Positions 7,176-13,532 are shown, numbered from the stretch's first letter. The stretch is DNA of 13,532 bases from Ghiorsea sp. (GCA_027019685.1 JALUWH010000117.1:1-13532); one strand, 5' to 3'. The notes: generated from the sequence alone by a model not told the origin. A program made the numbers and translations.

Positions 7176-7607
7176 TTAGTTAATTGCTAACGCTTGTGGC
7201 GCTTGCGCTGTGTGCGGGTGTTCAGAACCAGCATATACTTTCAATTTAAGAAGCTGCTTACGACCCAATGGACCTTTAGGCATCATTCCTTTAATTGCTA
7301 GCTCAAGGATACGTTCTGGAAAACGTTCACGTTGTTTTTCCAAAGAAATCGTATGTAAACCACCAGCAAAACGGCTGTGACGGTAATACATTTTTTGCAT
7401 TTCTTTGTTACCCGTAACTTTCACTTTCTCAGCGTTGATGATGATGACATGGTCACCACAATCTGCATGAGGGGTATACATAGGGTTATGTTTACCACGC
7501 AAAATGCGAGCAACTTCAGTAGATAGACGACCAAGAATCATATCCTCAGCATCTACGATATACCATTTACGTTCAATATCGCCAGGGCGAACAGTCCAAG
7601 TAGACAT
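7176..7607 (-). CDS. rplM: 50S ribosomal protein L13
   Basis: An early-assembling 23S rRNA-binding protein of the large subunit. From the ATG at 7607 it is 143 aa (142 in E. coli). Characteristic segments are WYIVDAEDMILGRLSTEVA (about 15-33), RGKHNPMYTPHADCGD, INAEKVKVTGNK, IKGMMPKGPLGR and LKVYAGSEHPH. A GTG at 7616 would add three residues, but the GGAG Shine-Dalgarno site (7616-7619) overlaps it and is 8 nt from the ATG, so the ATG is the start. In E. coli L13 represses its own operon through the mRNA leader; the roughly 87-nt leader here leaves room for similar control. Confidence 0.98.
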   Translation of the reverse strand: MSTWTVRPGDIERKWYIVDAEDMILGRLSTEVARILRGKHNPMYTPHADCGDHVIIINAEKVKVTGNKEMQKMYYRHSRFAGGLHTISLEKQRERFPERILELAIKGMMPKGPLGRKQLLKLKVYAGSEHPHTAQAPQALAIN

Positions 7608-7664
7608 GTTTGACACTCCAAAAATCCAATCAAAACCGACTGAAAAAACTTCTCTCCAAATTCC

Positions 7665-7686
7665 ACAGGGCTTCTCGCCTTACTGT
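7665..7686 (-). other. possible hairpin in the rplM leader
   Basis: In the untranslated leader, ACAG, bulge TAA, GGC, loop GAGAA, GCC and CTGT can fold into a bulged 7-bp stem about 60 nt before the rplM start. It could be part of an L13 autoregulatory site. This is inference from position; the stem is modest. Confidence 0.3.
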
Positions 7687-7700
7687 CGAACGGGTCGCGC

Positions 7701-7728
7701 ATTGTAGGAAACCGTTTCATAATGTCAA
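7701..7728 (-). promoter_or_regulatory. sigma-70 promoter of rplM-rpsI
   Basis: On the minus strand, TTGACA (7723-7728, perfect -35), a 16-nt spacer and TACAAT (7701-7706, 5 of 6 for the -10). The next bases, GCGCGACC, make a G+C-rich discriminator, as found at stringently controlled ribosomal promoters. Transcription would begin near 7694, giving a leader of about 87 nt. Confidence 0.85.
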
Positions 7729-7794
7729 ACACCTTTATGCAAGTTGTTTACCTACAAGCTTACTTCACCTCACTTAGGTTGGTGATTTTTATTT

Positions 7795-7822
7795 TTGATA
7801 GTAAGCTGCGCCACCTTATTAT
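7795..7822 (+). promoter_or_regulatory. sigma-70 promoter of rpiA
   Basis: TTGATA (7795-7800) and TATTAT (7817-7822), each 5 of 6 to consensus, lie 16 nt apart. They are followed by an A+T-rich start region and a short leader of about 27 nt. The promoter is divergent from that of rplM, whose -35 lies about 67 nt away. Confidence 0.7.
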
Positions 7823-7856
7823 ATATTAATACAGCATATCCACAAAGGAGAAACAT

Positions 7857-8525
7857 ATGACACAAGATGAAATGAAAGAAGAAGTTGCAAAGGCAGCACT
7901 CGCTTATGTTGTTAAAGACTCTATTGTTGGTGTAGGCACTGGTTCAACAGCCAATAAATTTATTGATGCACTTGCAACCATGAAAGCCGATATTAAAGGC
8001 ACAGTGGCAAGTTCTGAAGCTACCGCAGAACGTTTGCGCGGGCATGGTATCCCTGTATTTGAGCTCAACGATGCACTTAGCCAAGTCAGCAAGCTATCTG
8101 TATATATAGATGGTGCTGATGAATTTGACCCGCAAAAGAACCTCACCAAAGGCGGCGGTGGCGCATTAACCCGCGAGAAAATCGTAGCTGCAGGCTCTGA
8201 AAAGTTTGTATGTATTGTAGATGAAAGCAAGCAAGTTGATTATCTTGGTGCATTCCCCTTACCCATTGAAGTCATTCCTATGGCGGAAACATTGGTGATG
8301 TCTATTGCTAATAACCTTGGCGGCAAAGCACAGGTTCGTGAAGGTTTCACAACAGATAACGGCAATATCATTATTGATGTCAATGGTTTAACCATTAAAA
8401 ATGCACGCCAGCTTGAAGATGATTTAAATCAAGTGCCCGGTGTGGTCACCAATGGTGTTTTCTCCCATCAAGGTGCCGATGTTATTCTTATGGCAACCCC
8501 TCAAGGCGTTAAAACAATTCTTTAA
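7857..8525 (+). CDS. rpiA: ribose-5-phosphate isomerase A
   Basis: Interconverts ribose-5-phosphate and ribulose-5-phosphate in the non-oxidative pentose phosphate pathway, supplying ribose for nucleotides. At 222 aa (219 in E. coli) it is full length. Visible are the phosphate-binding GVGTGSTANKF (25-35), SSEATAERL (52-60), YIDGADEFD (83-91, with Asp85 and Asp88), KGGGGALTREK (98-108, with Lys98 and the catalytic Glu107, equivalent to E. coli Lys94 and Glu103) and VDESKQVDYLG (121-131). The ATG has AAGGAG exactly 6 nt upstream and a good promoter before it. It is divergent from rplM. The gene downstream on the same strand is 236 nt away and appears separate. Confidence 0.98.
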   Translation: MTQDEMKEEVAKAALAYVVKDSIVGVGTGSTANKFIDALATMKADIKGTVASSEATAERLRGHGIPVFELNDALSQVSKLSVYIDGADEFDPQKNLTKGGGGALTREKIVAAGSEKFVCIVDESKQVDYLGAFPLPIEVIPMAETLVMSIANNLGGKAQVREGFTTDNGNIIIDVNGLTIKNARQLEDDLNQVPGVVTNGVFSHQGADVILMATPQGVKTIL

Positions 8526-8761
8526 AAAATACATTCACTCTGCAAACATTGCTAGGGAAGCTTATCATACCTATGTTGTTTAATAGGTATGATATGGGTA
8601 TTCATCGGTGTAATGTCATTTCATTGGGCACATTTCCATTTAAAATTATCTCACACTGACAAAAAACGGAACTTGTCAACACTAGGCTTTTAACCTACCA
8701 TGACACTGAGCTTTGTTCTTGCTCACATAGTCTGGAGGGATTTAATGATGAGAACGACAGT
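8526..8761 (+). promoter_or_regulatory. rpiA to kinase intergenic region with candidate kinase promoter
   Basis: 236 nt without a gene of normal size. Besides the dyad at 8563-8594 it holds a candidate promoter: TTGTCA (8673-8678), a 17-nt spacer and TACCAT (8696-8701, 4 of 6). The -35 element forms the right half of a 6-bp inverted repeat, TGACAA (8657-8662) / TTGTCA (8673-8678), that could be an operator. Near the end is a strong Shine-Dalgarno site, GGAGGG (8734-8739), serving a six-codon ORF. Confidence 0.4.
8563..8594. repeat. 12-bp perfect dyad after rpiA
   Basis: TATCATACCTAT (8563-8574) and ATAGGTATGATA (8583-8594) are exact reverse complements separated by an 8-nt loop, 38 nt after the rpiA stop. 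Neither strand has a T-run after the stem, so it is not a standard intrinsic terminator. It may act as an RNA 3'-end stabiliser, a factor-assisted terminator of rpiA, or a protein-binding operator. Confidence 0.75.
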
Positions 8762-8765
8762 GTGA
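8745..8765 (+). CDS. six-codon leader ORF overlapping the kinase start
   Basis: ATG ATG AGA ACG ACA GTG TGA encodes MMRTTV. GGAGGG lies 5 nt before the first ATG, the best ribosome-binding site in this region. The stop TGA (8763-8765) overlaps the kinase GTG (8762-8764), giving the GTGA arrangement of translationally coupled genes. It may load ribosomes for the kinase. Alternatively it marks a 2-nt slip in GTGTG that split the true kinase start from its gene. Confidence 0.35.
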   Translation: MMRTTV

Positions 8766-11494
8766 GCATTACCCTTATAGTCTCAATTATATTAAGACTT
8801 ATCGCATTCGTTTGGTCTATCAGTTTGATGCGCCAACTCAAAGATAGGCGTATCATGTTCTTATCTGGCATGTTTGCTCTCATGGCGCTGAGGCAAATCC
8901 TCGCACTACCCCTTGAAAGTGAATCTTGGGCAATTGAGTGGTATGACGTTAAAGAGTTACCTGGTCTAGCGGTTAGTCTTCTTGCGTTCTTTGCCCTCTA
9001 CTACCTCAAAAACATCATCGTCGAACACCAGCAAGCAGTAATAGAGCAACATAAAAGCGAAAATAGATTTCATAACCTCGTAGAACAATCACCTTTCAGC
9101 ACACAACTCATGCAAACCAATGGCACTATCATCCAAGTCAATAAAGCGTGGGAAAAACTTTGGGGCATTAAGCTTGATGCGTTAAATGGATACAATATCC
9201 TTCAAGACCAGCAGCTTAAAGACAAGGGCATCATGCCCTACATCGAACGTGGTTTTGCAGGCGAAGTATTATCTATCCCTGTTATCAACTTCAACCCTGA
9301 AGAGGTACCAAATGTAAAAGCACCTGCCAGTCATAAATTTGTGCGCGCCCACATTTACCCTTTAAGAAATACTTCTGGTGAGGTTTACCAAGTCGTTTTG
9401 TTTCATGAGGATGTTACAGAAGGTTACTTGCAAAACTTATTTCAAGTCGGGCAAAACAAAATTCTTAAACAAATTGCCGACCCTGACATTCCCCTTGCTG
9501 ATGTACTTACAGATCTCGTGCTCTTTATTGAGGAACTATCTCCCAATATGTTTGGCTCTATCTTGCTCTTGGATGAAAGTGGCAAACACTTGCTTGATAC
9601 CGCTGGACCAAGCCTTTCTACGTCATACCGTGATACGATTGACGGGCTTGAAATTGGTCCTGATGTTGGCTCATGTGGCACAGCTGCATACACGGGAAAA
9701 CGCGTTATAGTATCCAATATCGCCACTGACCCTCTTTGGGCCAACTTTAAAGAATTGGCATCCGAATATGGGTTGTGCGCATGTTGGTCTCAACCTATTT
9801 ATGACAGCGCAGGGAAAGTTCTTGGCACATTTGCCATGTATTATCAAAAACCTCATGAACCTCAAGCATTGGATATTCGTCTTATTTCTGATGCAGCTCA
9901 ACTTGCAGCCCATGCAATTTTGCACAAACAATCCATGCAAGAGATTATTAAATCGCAAGCCATGCTTGTAGAGGCTCAGCGCTTATCCAAAGTTGGTAAC
10001 TGGGAACTTGATTTAATCGGTGACAAATTGCTATGGTCCGATGAAATTTATCGTATTTTTGAAATCGATAAAAATACTTTTGATGCCTCATACGAGGCTT
10101 TCCTTAATGCCATACACCCCGATGACCGTGATGAAGTCAATCAGGCATATACAGAATCATTAGAAAACAAGCTTCCATATGAAATAACCCATCGCTTATT
10201 AATGCCTGATGGTCGCATCAAACATGTGACCGAGCGATGTGAAACCACCTTTAGTAAGAATGGAAAACCATTGCGCTCAAGCGGCACTGTGCAAAATATT
10301 ACCAAACTTGTTGAAGCACAGAATGAGAAAGAAGTGACCATTTCAAAAATGGAACATGTACAACGTTTAGAGAGTTTAGGTGTGCTCGCGGGTGGTATTG
10401 CCCATGACTTCAACAATATTTTAACAGCAATCATGGGCAATGCAGGTTTGGCTGGCAGTAAGCTACCAGAAACTTCACCCGTACATGATTATATTGAACA
10501 TATCACCCAAGCCAGTCAAAAAGCAGCTGATTTATGCAAACAAATGTTGGCTTATTCGGGCAAAGGTAAGTTTATCATTAAACCCGTACTTTTAAGTGAA
10601 ATCGTAGAAGATATGAGCCAACTTCTTCAAGTTACCATTGCAAAGAATATTGTGCTTCGCCTTAACCTAAGCAAACAAACACCTGCTGTAGATGCCGACA
10701 TCACTCAAATGCAGCAAATTATTATGAATTTAGTGATTAATGCTTCTGAAGCTATTGGTGAAAACAGTGGTGCTATTTCAGTTTCTACAGGTGTGATGCG
10801 TGTAGACGCGCAGTATTTGTCTTCCACCTTTGTTGATGAAAATCTTGAAGAAGGTCAATATGTTTACCTTGAAGTATCTGATACAGGGTGTGGTATGAGC
10901 CCAGAAGTTCAGTCCAAAATATTCGAGCCTTTCTTTACCACCAAGTTTACAGGGCGCGGGCTTGGTATGGCGGCCATCTTAGGCATTGTACGTGGGCATG
11001 GTGGAGCTATCAAAACATACAGTGAAGAGGGTAAAGGTAGTTCATTCAAAGTGCTGTTTCCTTGCTCAAAACACACACCTATTTCCTTAAAACCTCACCA
11101 CGAACCAAAGCCCCATTGGCATGGGCATGGCTGTGTATTGGTCGTAGATGATGAAGATACAATTCGAGAAGTTGCCTCATCCATGTTAAAAGACATAGGG
11201 CTAAAATCCCTCACGGCGGCAGATGGTGTTGAGGGTATTGAGATATTCCAACAGCATCACCAAGACATCAGTGTTGTTTTACTAGATATGACCATGCCAC
11301 GCATGGGTGGTGAAGATACATTTACAGAGCTTTGTCGCATAGACCCCAATGTTAAAGTTATTTTAAGCTCAGGTTATAATGAACAAGATGCCACCAACCG
11401 CTTTGCTGGCAAAGGTTTAGCAGGCTTCTTACAAAAGCCATATACACCCCAACAACTCTCTGAAAAGCTTGCTAACATTTTTGACAAGACCTAA
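8762..11494 (+). CDS. hybrid sensor histidine kinase, PAS-GAF-PAS-HisKA-HATPase-REC
   Basis: A 910-aa membrane hybrid kinase. Three hydrophobic segments open the protein (about 3-23, 31-50 and 64-84) with almost no periplasmic part. PAS 1 follows (about 100-218, FHNLVEQSPFSTQLM), then GAF (about 236-388, with GSCGTAAYTGKRVIVSNI), a PAS_3-type domain (about 412-515, IHPDDRDEV), and a HisKA domain with His548 in GGIAHDFNNIL. The ATPase has NLVINASEAI (656-665), DTGCGM (707-712), FEPFFTTK (721-728) and GRGLGM (731-736). A His-rich linker (about 770-790) leads to a receiver (about 791-907) with Asp796/797, phosphoacceptor Asp842 (LLDMTMP), LSSGY (868-872) and Lys892. All catalytic residues are present. 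The output partner is unknown: no response regulator or HPt gene lies nearby. The GTG start has no good Shine-Dalgarno site of its own. Signal unknown. Confidence 0.93.
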   Translation: MSITLIVSIILRLIAFVWSISLMRQLKDRRIMFLSGMFALMALRQILALPLESESWAIEWYDVKELPGLAVSLLAFFALYYLKNIIVEHQQAVIEQHKSENRFHNLVEQSPFSTQLMQTNGTIIQVNKAWEKLWGIKLDALNGYNILQDQQLKDKGIMPYIERGFAGEVLSIPVINFNPEEVPNVKAPASHKFVRAHIYPLRNTSGEVYQVVLFHEDVTEGYLQNLFQVGQNKILKQIADPDIPLADVLTDLVLFIEELSPNMFGSILLLDESGKHLLDTAGPSLSTSYRDTIDGLEIGPDVGSCGTAAYTGKRVIVSNIATDPLWANFKELASEYGLCACWSQPIYDSAGKVLGTFAMYYQKPHEPQALDIRLISDAAQLAAHAILHKQSMQEIIKSQAMLVEAQRLSKVGNWELDLIGDKLLWSDEIYRIFEIDKNTFDASYEAFLNAIHPDDRDEVNQAYTESLENKLPYEITHRLLMPDGRIKHVTERCETTFSKNGKPLRSSGTVQNITKLVEAQNEKEVTISKMEHVQRLESLGVLAGGIAHDFNNILTAIMGNAGLAGSKLPETSPVHDYIEHITQASQKAADLCKQMLAYSGKGKFIIKPVLLSEIVEDMSQLLQVTIAKNIVLRLNLSKQTPAVDADITQMQQIIMNLVINASEAIGENSGAISVSTGVMRVDAQYLSSTFVDENLEEGQYVYLEVSDTGCGMSPEVQSKIFEPFFTTKFTGRGLGMAAILGIVRGHGGAIKTYSEEGKGSSFKVLFPCSKHTPISLKPHHEPKPHWHGHGCVLVVDDEDTIREVASSMLKDIGLKSLTAADGVEGIEIFQQHHQDISVVLLDMTMPRMGGEDTFTELCRIDPNVKVILSSGYNEQDATNRFAGKGLAGFLQKPYTPQQLSEKLANIFDKT

Positions 11495-11521
11495 GCCATA
11501 TACTTCGGTTAGTATTGCCAC

Positions 11522-12562
11522 ATGAATGTTTCCGACTTTGATTTTAAACTCCCCGAAAGTTTGATTGCCAAACAACCTTTGAACCAACGCGATGCTTCAC
11601 GTTTGTTATCCATACAAAAAAACAGCTTTGATGACTTACATATCCCAGATCTTGTAAGTTTGGTTCAAAAAGGCGATATATGGGTGGTCAATGACACCAA
11701 AGTGATTCCTGCTCGGTTGATGGGTAAAAAGGAAAGCGGTGGCAAGGTAGAAGTGTTATTGCTTGAACCATTGGGGCAAGCCAATGTTTGGGCAGCATGG
11801 GGTAAAAGCAACAAACCCTTACATGAAGGTCAAATGATTCACTTCTCTGAATCTTTTTCAGGGGAAATCACCAAACGCCATGGTAAAAATATTGAAATCA
11901 GACTTATCGCCGATGATGTGGGTCATGCCATTGAGCAACATGGGCATATGCCTCTGCCCCCTTATATCAATCGCCCTGACTCTGAAGAAGACAAACAACG
12001 CTATCAAACAGTATTCGCCCAACATAAAGGTGCAGTCGCAGCGCCCACCGCAGGGCTTCATCTAACCCCTGAACTTATGGCTAAAATGGAAGATGCAGGA
12101 GCAACATTTGTTCATATTACTTTGCATGTTGGTCCAGGTACATTCCAGCCTATTCAAGTAGACAACACCGATGAACATGTGATGCACGAAGAAGCATATA
12201 TTATTTCAGATGAAGCAGCCAAAACCATCAATCAAGCTAAGTCTAATGGTAAACGTATTGTTGCCGTAGGCACGACCAGCTTGCGTACTTTAGAAGCTGC
12301 AGGACAAAGTGGTATATTGCAATCAGGCAATAATCGAACTGACATTTTTATCACACCAGGCTATACATTTAAAATGGTAGATGCCTTGCTCACCAATTTT
12401 CACTTACCCAAATCAACCTTGCTTATGCTTGTATCTGCACTTGCAGGGCAAACTCGCATCAAGCAAGCTTATCAACATGCCATTGAGAGCAAGTATCGCT
12501 TTTATTCCTATGGTGATGCCATGTTTATTCCAAGCTTCTTTACTCAAGACCTAACTTCCTAG
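11522..12562 (+). CDS. queA: S-adenosylmethionine:tRNA ribosyltransferase-isomerase
   Basis: Penultimate queuosine step: transfers and isomerises the ribosyl group of S-adenosylmethionine onto 7-aminomethyl-7-deazaguanine at tRNA position 34, giving epoxyqueuosine. The 346-aa length is usual for the family. Typical segments are the N-terminal DFDFKLPESLIA (5-16), NDTKVIPARL (57-66), GHMPLPPYI (141-149), AVAAPTAGLH (171-180), TLHVGPGTFQP (200-210), AVGTTSLRTLE (248-258), TNFHLPKSTLLMLVSA (291-306) and YRFYSYGDAMFI (325-336). It begins 27 nt after the kinase stop with only a weak ribosome-binding site, so it is probably cotranscribed with the kinase or read from a promoter inside it. The usual partners tgt, yajC and secD do not follow; queA is the last gene on this strand here. 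Confidence 0.98.
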   Translation: MNVSDFDFKLPESLIAKQPLNQRDASRLLSIQKNSFDDLHIPDLVSLVQKGDIWVVNDTKVIPARLMGKKESGGKVEVLLLEPLGQANVWAAWGKSNKPLHEGQMIHFSESFSGEITKRHGKNIEIRLIADDVGHAIEQHGHMPLPPYINRPDSEEDKQRYQTVFAQHKGAVAAPTAGLHLTPELMAKMEDAGATFVHITLHVGPGTFQPIQVDNTDEHVMHEEAYIISDEAAKTINQAKSNGKRIVAVGTTSLRTLEAAGQSGILQSGNNRTDIFITPGYTFKMVDALLTNFHLPKSTLLMLVSALAGQTRIKQAYQHAIESKYRFYSYGDAMFIPSFFTQDLTS

Positions 12563-12570
12563 AATAAATA

Positions 12571-12597
12571 AAGATGGGGTTGATATTTACCCATCTT
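12571..12597. terminator. terminator-like hairpin after queA
   Basis: AAGATGGG and CCCATCTT form a perfect 8-bp stem with an 11-nt loop, starting 8 nt past the queA stop. No T-run follows on the plus strand (GAGCTC), so it would be a weak intrinsic terminator for queA. On the minus strand the stem is followed by TATTTATTCT, so it could also stop transcripts coming from the Lcl gene. Confidence 0.45.
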
Positions 12598-12858
12598 GAG
12601 CTCAGGACAAAAAACAATCTGACCAATATTTAAAAGAGCTGGAATCCTGCTTTATACACCTAACATGGGCATTGGCGGTATAACATCAATTCAAAAATTG
12701 GCGTTAGCTGCTTAACAACTCTCTACTTTTAACTGATGTTATAAATGGGGGGATTACCACACCTATAACCAGAATCAATGGAGCCATTGATTTATGACCC
12801 CATTGATTTACTAAAATGCGTAATGAATACAAGCCTTCACCCTTTTCGGAGACACTGC
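12598..12858. repeat. gene-free A+T-rich region with several dyads and a short direct repeat
   Basis: No credible gene lies here. The visible structure includes TATAACATCA (12679-12688) and its exact reverse complement TGATGTTATA (12734-12743), 45 nt apart. A near-continuous palindrome, AATCAATGG-AG-CCATTGATT, occupies 12773-12792. The 11-bp direct repeat CCATTGATTTA occurs at 12784-12794 and 12800-12810, and ATTGGCG is repeated at 12671 and 12697. The region lies between two convergent genes, so some of this may serve transcription ending. It could also be the scar of a rearranged or acquired segment. Confidence 0.55.
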
Positions 12859-13532
12859 CTATAAACCACCCCTTACCAATCTGACGGAAGCTGGCAAACC
12901 GAGCCCAGAGCCTCCCACGACTGCGCCATCAATATTATCAACGCGCCATGGGATACCATTGGTCACTTGCGCCGTTGACGACCAATAAACATACCCAGCG
13001 GTTGTAGGGCTACTCCCACTATTGGGGAACATCGTTGTATTGATAGCGGGCTTATAGCAAATGGGTGCCGCCAGTGAGGCAATCTCTTTAATATTGGGCA
13101 CACGCCAATCGGTGTATCCTGCAAAAGGGCTACCATCCTTGGCGAGTGCTGCTCCCCAAGTCATGAGTGTTGGTATGCCAGAGCATGTGCTTCCAGTAAA
13201 GGTTTGCCCTTCAGCGCATTGTTTCCACATTAAGGTGGTCTTTTTATCGGTCACGGTGCCATCGTTATGATCTGTGTAGCGACTATCCGACCATTCATTG
13301 AGCATGTTTTCATAACATGAGGTTAATCTTCCCGATATAGGTGCGCCAGATGCCGTCGATGCACCAGATACCAACCTAGTCCTAAATGGCGTAAAAACAA
13401 CACTACCACCACCAATGCCATAAGGATCCGCATACCTGATAGGTCCTTCCGCGCCGTCATAGAAAGACAACACAGTGATGTCAAATTCACCGTTAAACGG
13501 GTTAACCGCAGGCGTTGCCGACCAATAAGCCT
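12859..13532 (-). CDS. Lcl/DUF1566-domain protein with tandem domains, 5' end outside window
   Basis: The frame stays open from the TAG at 12859 through the window's right edge (223 residues visible), so the GTG at 13473 is not the true start. The C-terminal part is one full Lcl-type (DUF1566) domain: YTDHNDGTVTDKKTTLMWKQ, then TWGAALA, GYTDWRVPNIKEIASLA, GYVYWSSTA and the closing ASVRLVRGG. Before it comes the tail of an earlier copy (AYWSATPAVNPFNG near the window edge, ending FTPFRTRLVSG), so the domain is repeated. Four Cys in the complete domain could form disulfides, as expected for a secreted or surface protein. Family members include the Legionella collagen-like adhesin's C-terminal domain, but the ligand here is unknown. 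Base composition is clearly richer in G+C than its neighbours (33, 30 and 32 of 60 in three sampled lines). It may be an acquired gene. Confidence 0.85.
   Translation of the reverse strand, partial: AYWSATPAVNPFNGEFDITVLSFYDGAEGPIRYADPYGIGGGSVVFTPFRTRLVSGASTASGAPISGRLTSCYENMLNEWSDSRYTDHNDGTVTDKKTTLMWKQCAEGQTFTGSTCSGIPTLMTWGAALAKDGSPFAGYTDWRVPNIKEIASLAAPICYKPAINTTMFPNSGSSPTTAGYVYWSSTAQVTNGIPWRVDNIDGAVVGGSGLGLPASVRLVRGGL

Noticed and set aside
7605..7616. GTG start for rplM at 7616
   Set aside because: The GGAG Shine-Dalgarno site overlaps this codon and is correctly spaced for the ATG at 7607; the extra three residues do not match L13.
9442..9744. 100-codon minus-strand frame and similar frames inside the kinase gene
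   Set aside because: They are shadows of the kinase GAF domain coding sequence, with no ribosome-binding site or recognisable protein.
12658..12709. Possible integron attC site (ACCTAAC ... GTTAGCT)
   Set aside because: The first box fits RYYYAAC, but GTTAGCT breaks GTTRRRY. The inner ATTGGCG copies are direct rather than inverted repeats, the length is under the usual range, and no integrase is present.
12620..12719. Short plus-strand frame ending MGIGGITSIQKLALAA (ATG at 12665)
   Set aside because: It has only 16 codons from the ATG, no ribosome-binding site and no homology I recognise. It could be a gene relic but cannot be supported.
13473..13532. GTG at 13473 as the start of the Lcl protein
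   Set aside because: The frame remains open upstream to the window edge and encodes the YWSATP motif of a preceding domain copy, so the gene continues outside.

Overview
The window is about 13.5 kb of ordinary bacterial chromosome, roughly 40-43 % G+C by eye, with dense housekeeping genes. Everything fits a proteobacterium. The adenylylatable type I glutamine synthetase, the argC / membrane coiled-coil protein / bactofilin neighbourhood, the rplM-rpsI pair and the hybrid PAS/GAF kinase all point that way. A moderately A+T-rich Gamma- or Zetaproteobacterium would fit, but the class cannot be fixed from sequence reading alone. I see no tRNA, rRNA, CRISPR array, transposase, integrase or phage gene.

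Layout. (1) 1-963 is the 3' part of ychF on the plus strand. It converges, with a 4-nt overlap, on a small membrane-protein gene of unknown function on the minus strand (960-1343). (2) From 6620 down to 1477 runs a long minus-strand block. In transcription order it holds argC, a membrane-anchored coiled-coil protein (DUF6776-like), a bactofilin, a gamma-class carbonic-anhydrase-like protein, a short Ppx/GppA phosphatase and, after a 117-nt gap, glnA. A clear intrinsic terminator (1421-1446) ends it. The first five genes are tightly packed or overlapping and probably form one operon; glnA may also have its own promoter. (3) rplM-rpsI (L13-S9) is also on the minus strand and ends in a textbook terminator (6703-6732). 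(4) A divergent control region (7608-7856) carries a near-consensus promoter for rplM-rpsI and a good promoter for rpiA, which is on the plus strand. (5) rpiA is followed by a 236-nt gap with a 12-bp perfect dyad, then by a large orphan hybrid histidine kinase (910 aa) and queA, both plus strand and probably cotranscribed. (6) After queA lies a gene-free, A+T-rich, dyad-rich stretch of about 296 bp. Next is the 3' part of a minus-strand gene with tandem Lcl/DUF1566 domains, whose G+C is visibly higher (about 50-55 % in sampled lines). This may be the edge of an accessory region.

How the genes work together. The minus-strand block mixes arginine biosynthesis (ArgC), nitrogen assimilation (GlnA), polyphosphate/(p)ppGpp-type metabolism (Ppx) and a cell-shape scaffold (bactofilin plus a membrane coiled-coil partner). 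rplM-rpsI has a G+C-rich discriminator typical of growth-rate and stringent control. The hybrid kinase has three membrane segments, PAS and GAF sensing domains, a complete catalytic core and a C-terminal receiver, but no output protein nearby.

I found no convincing new biological system. The observations most worth a second look are the odd translation start of the hybrid kinase (strong Shine-Dalgarno site on a six-codon ORF that overlaps the kinase GTG), its histidine-rich linker, the bactofilin operon composition, and the tandem Lcl gene with the palindromes beyond its 3' end.
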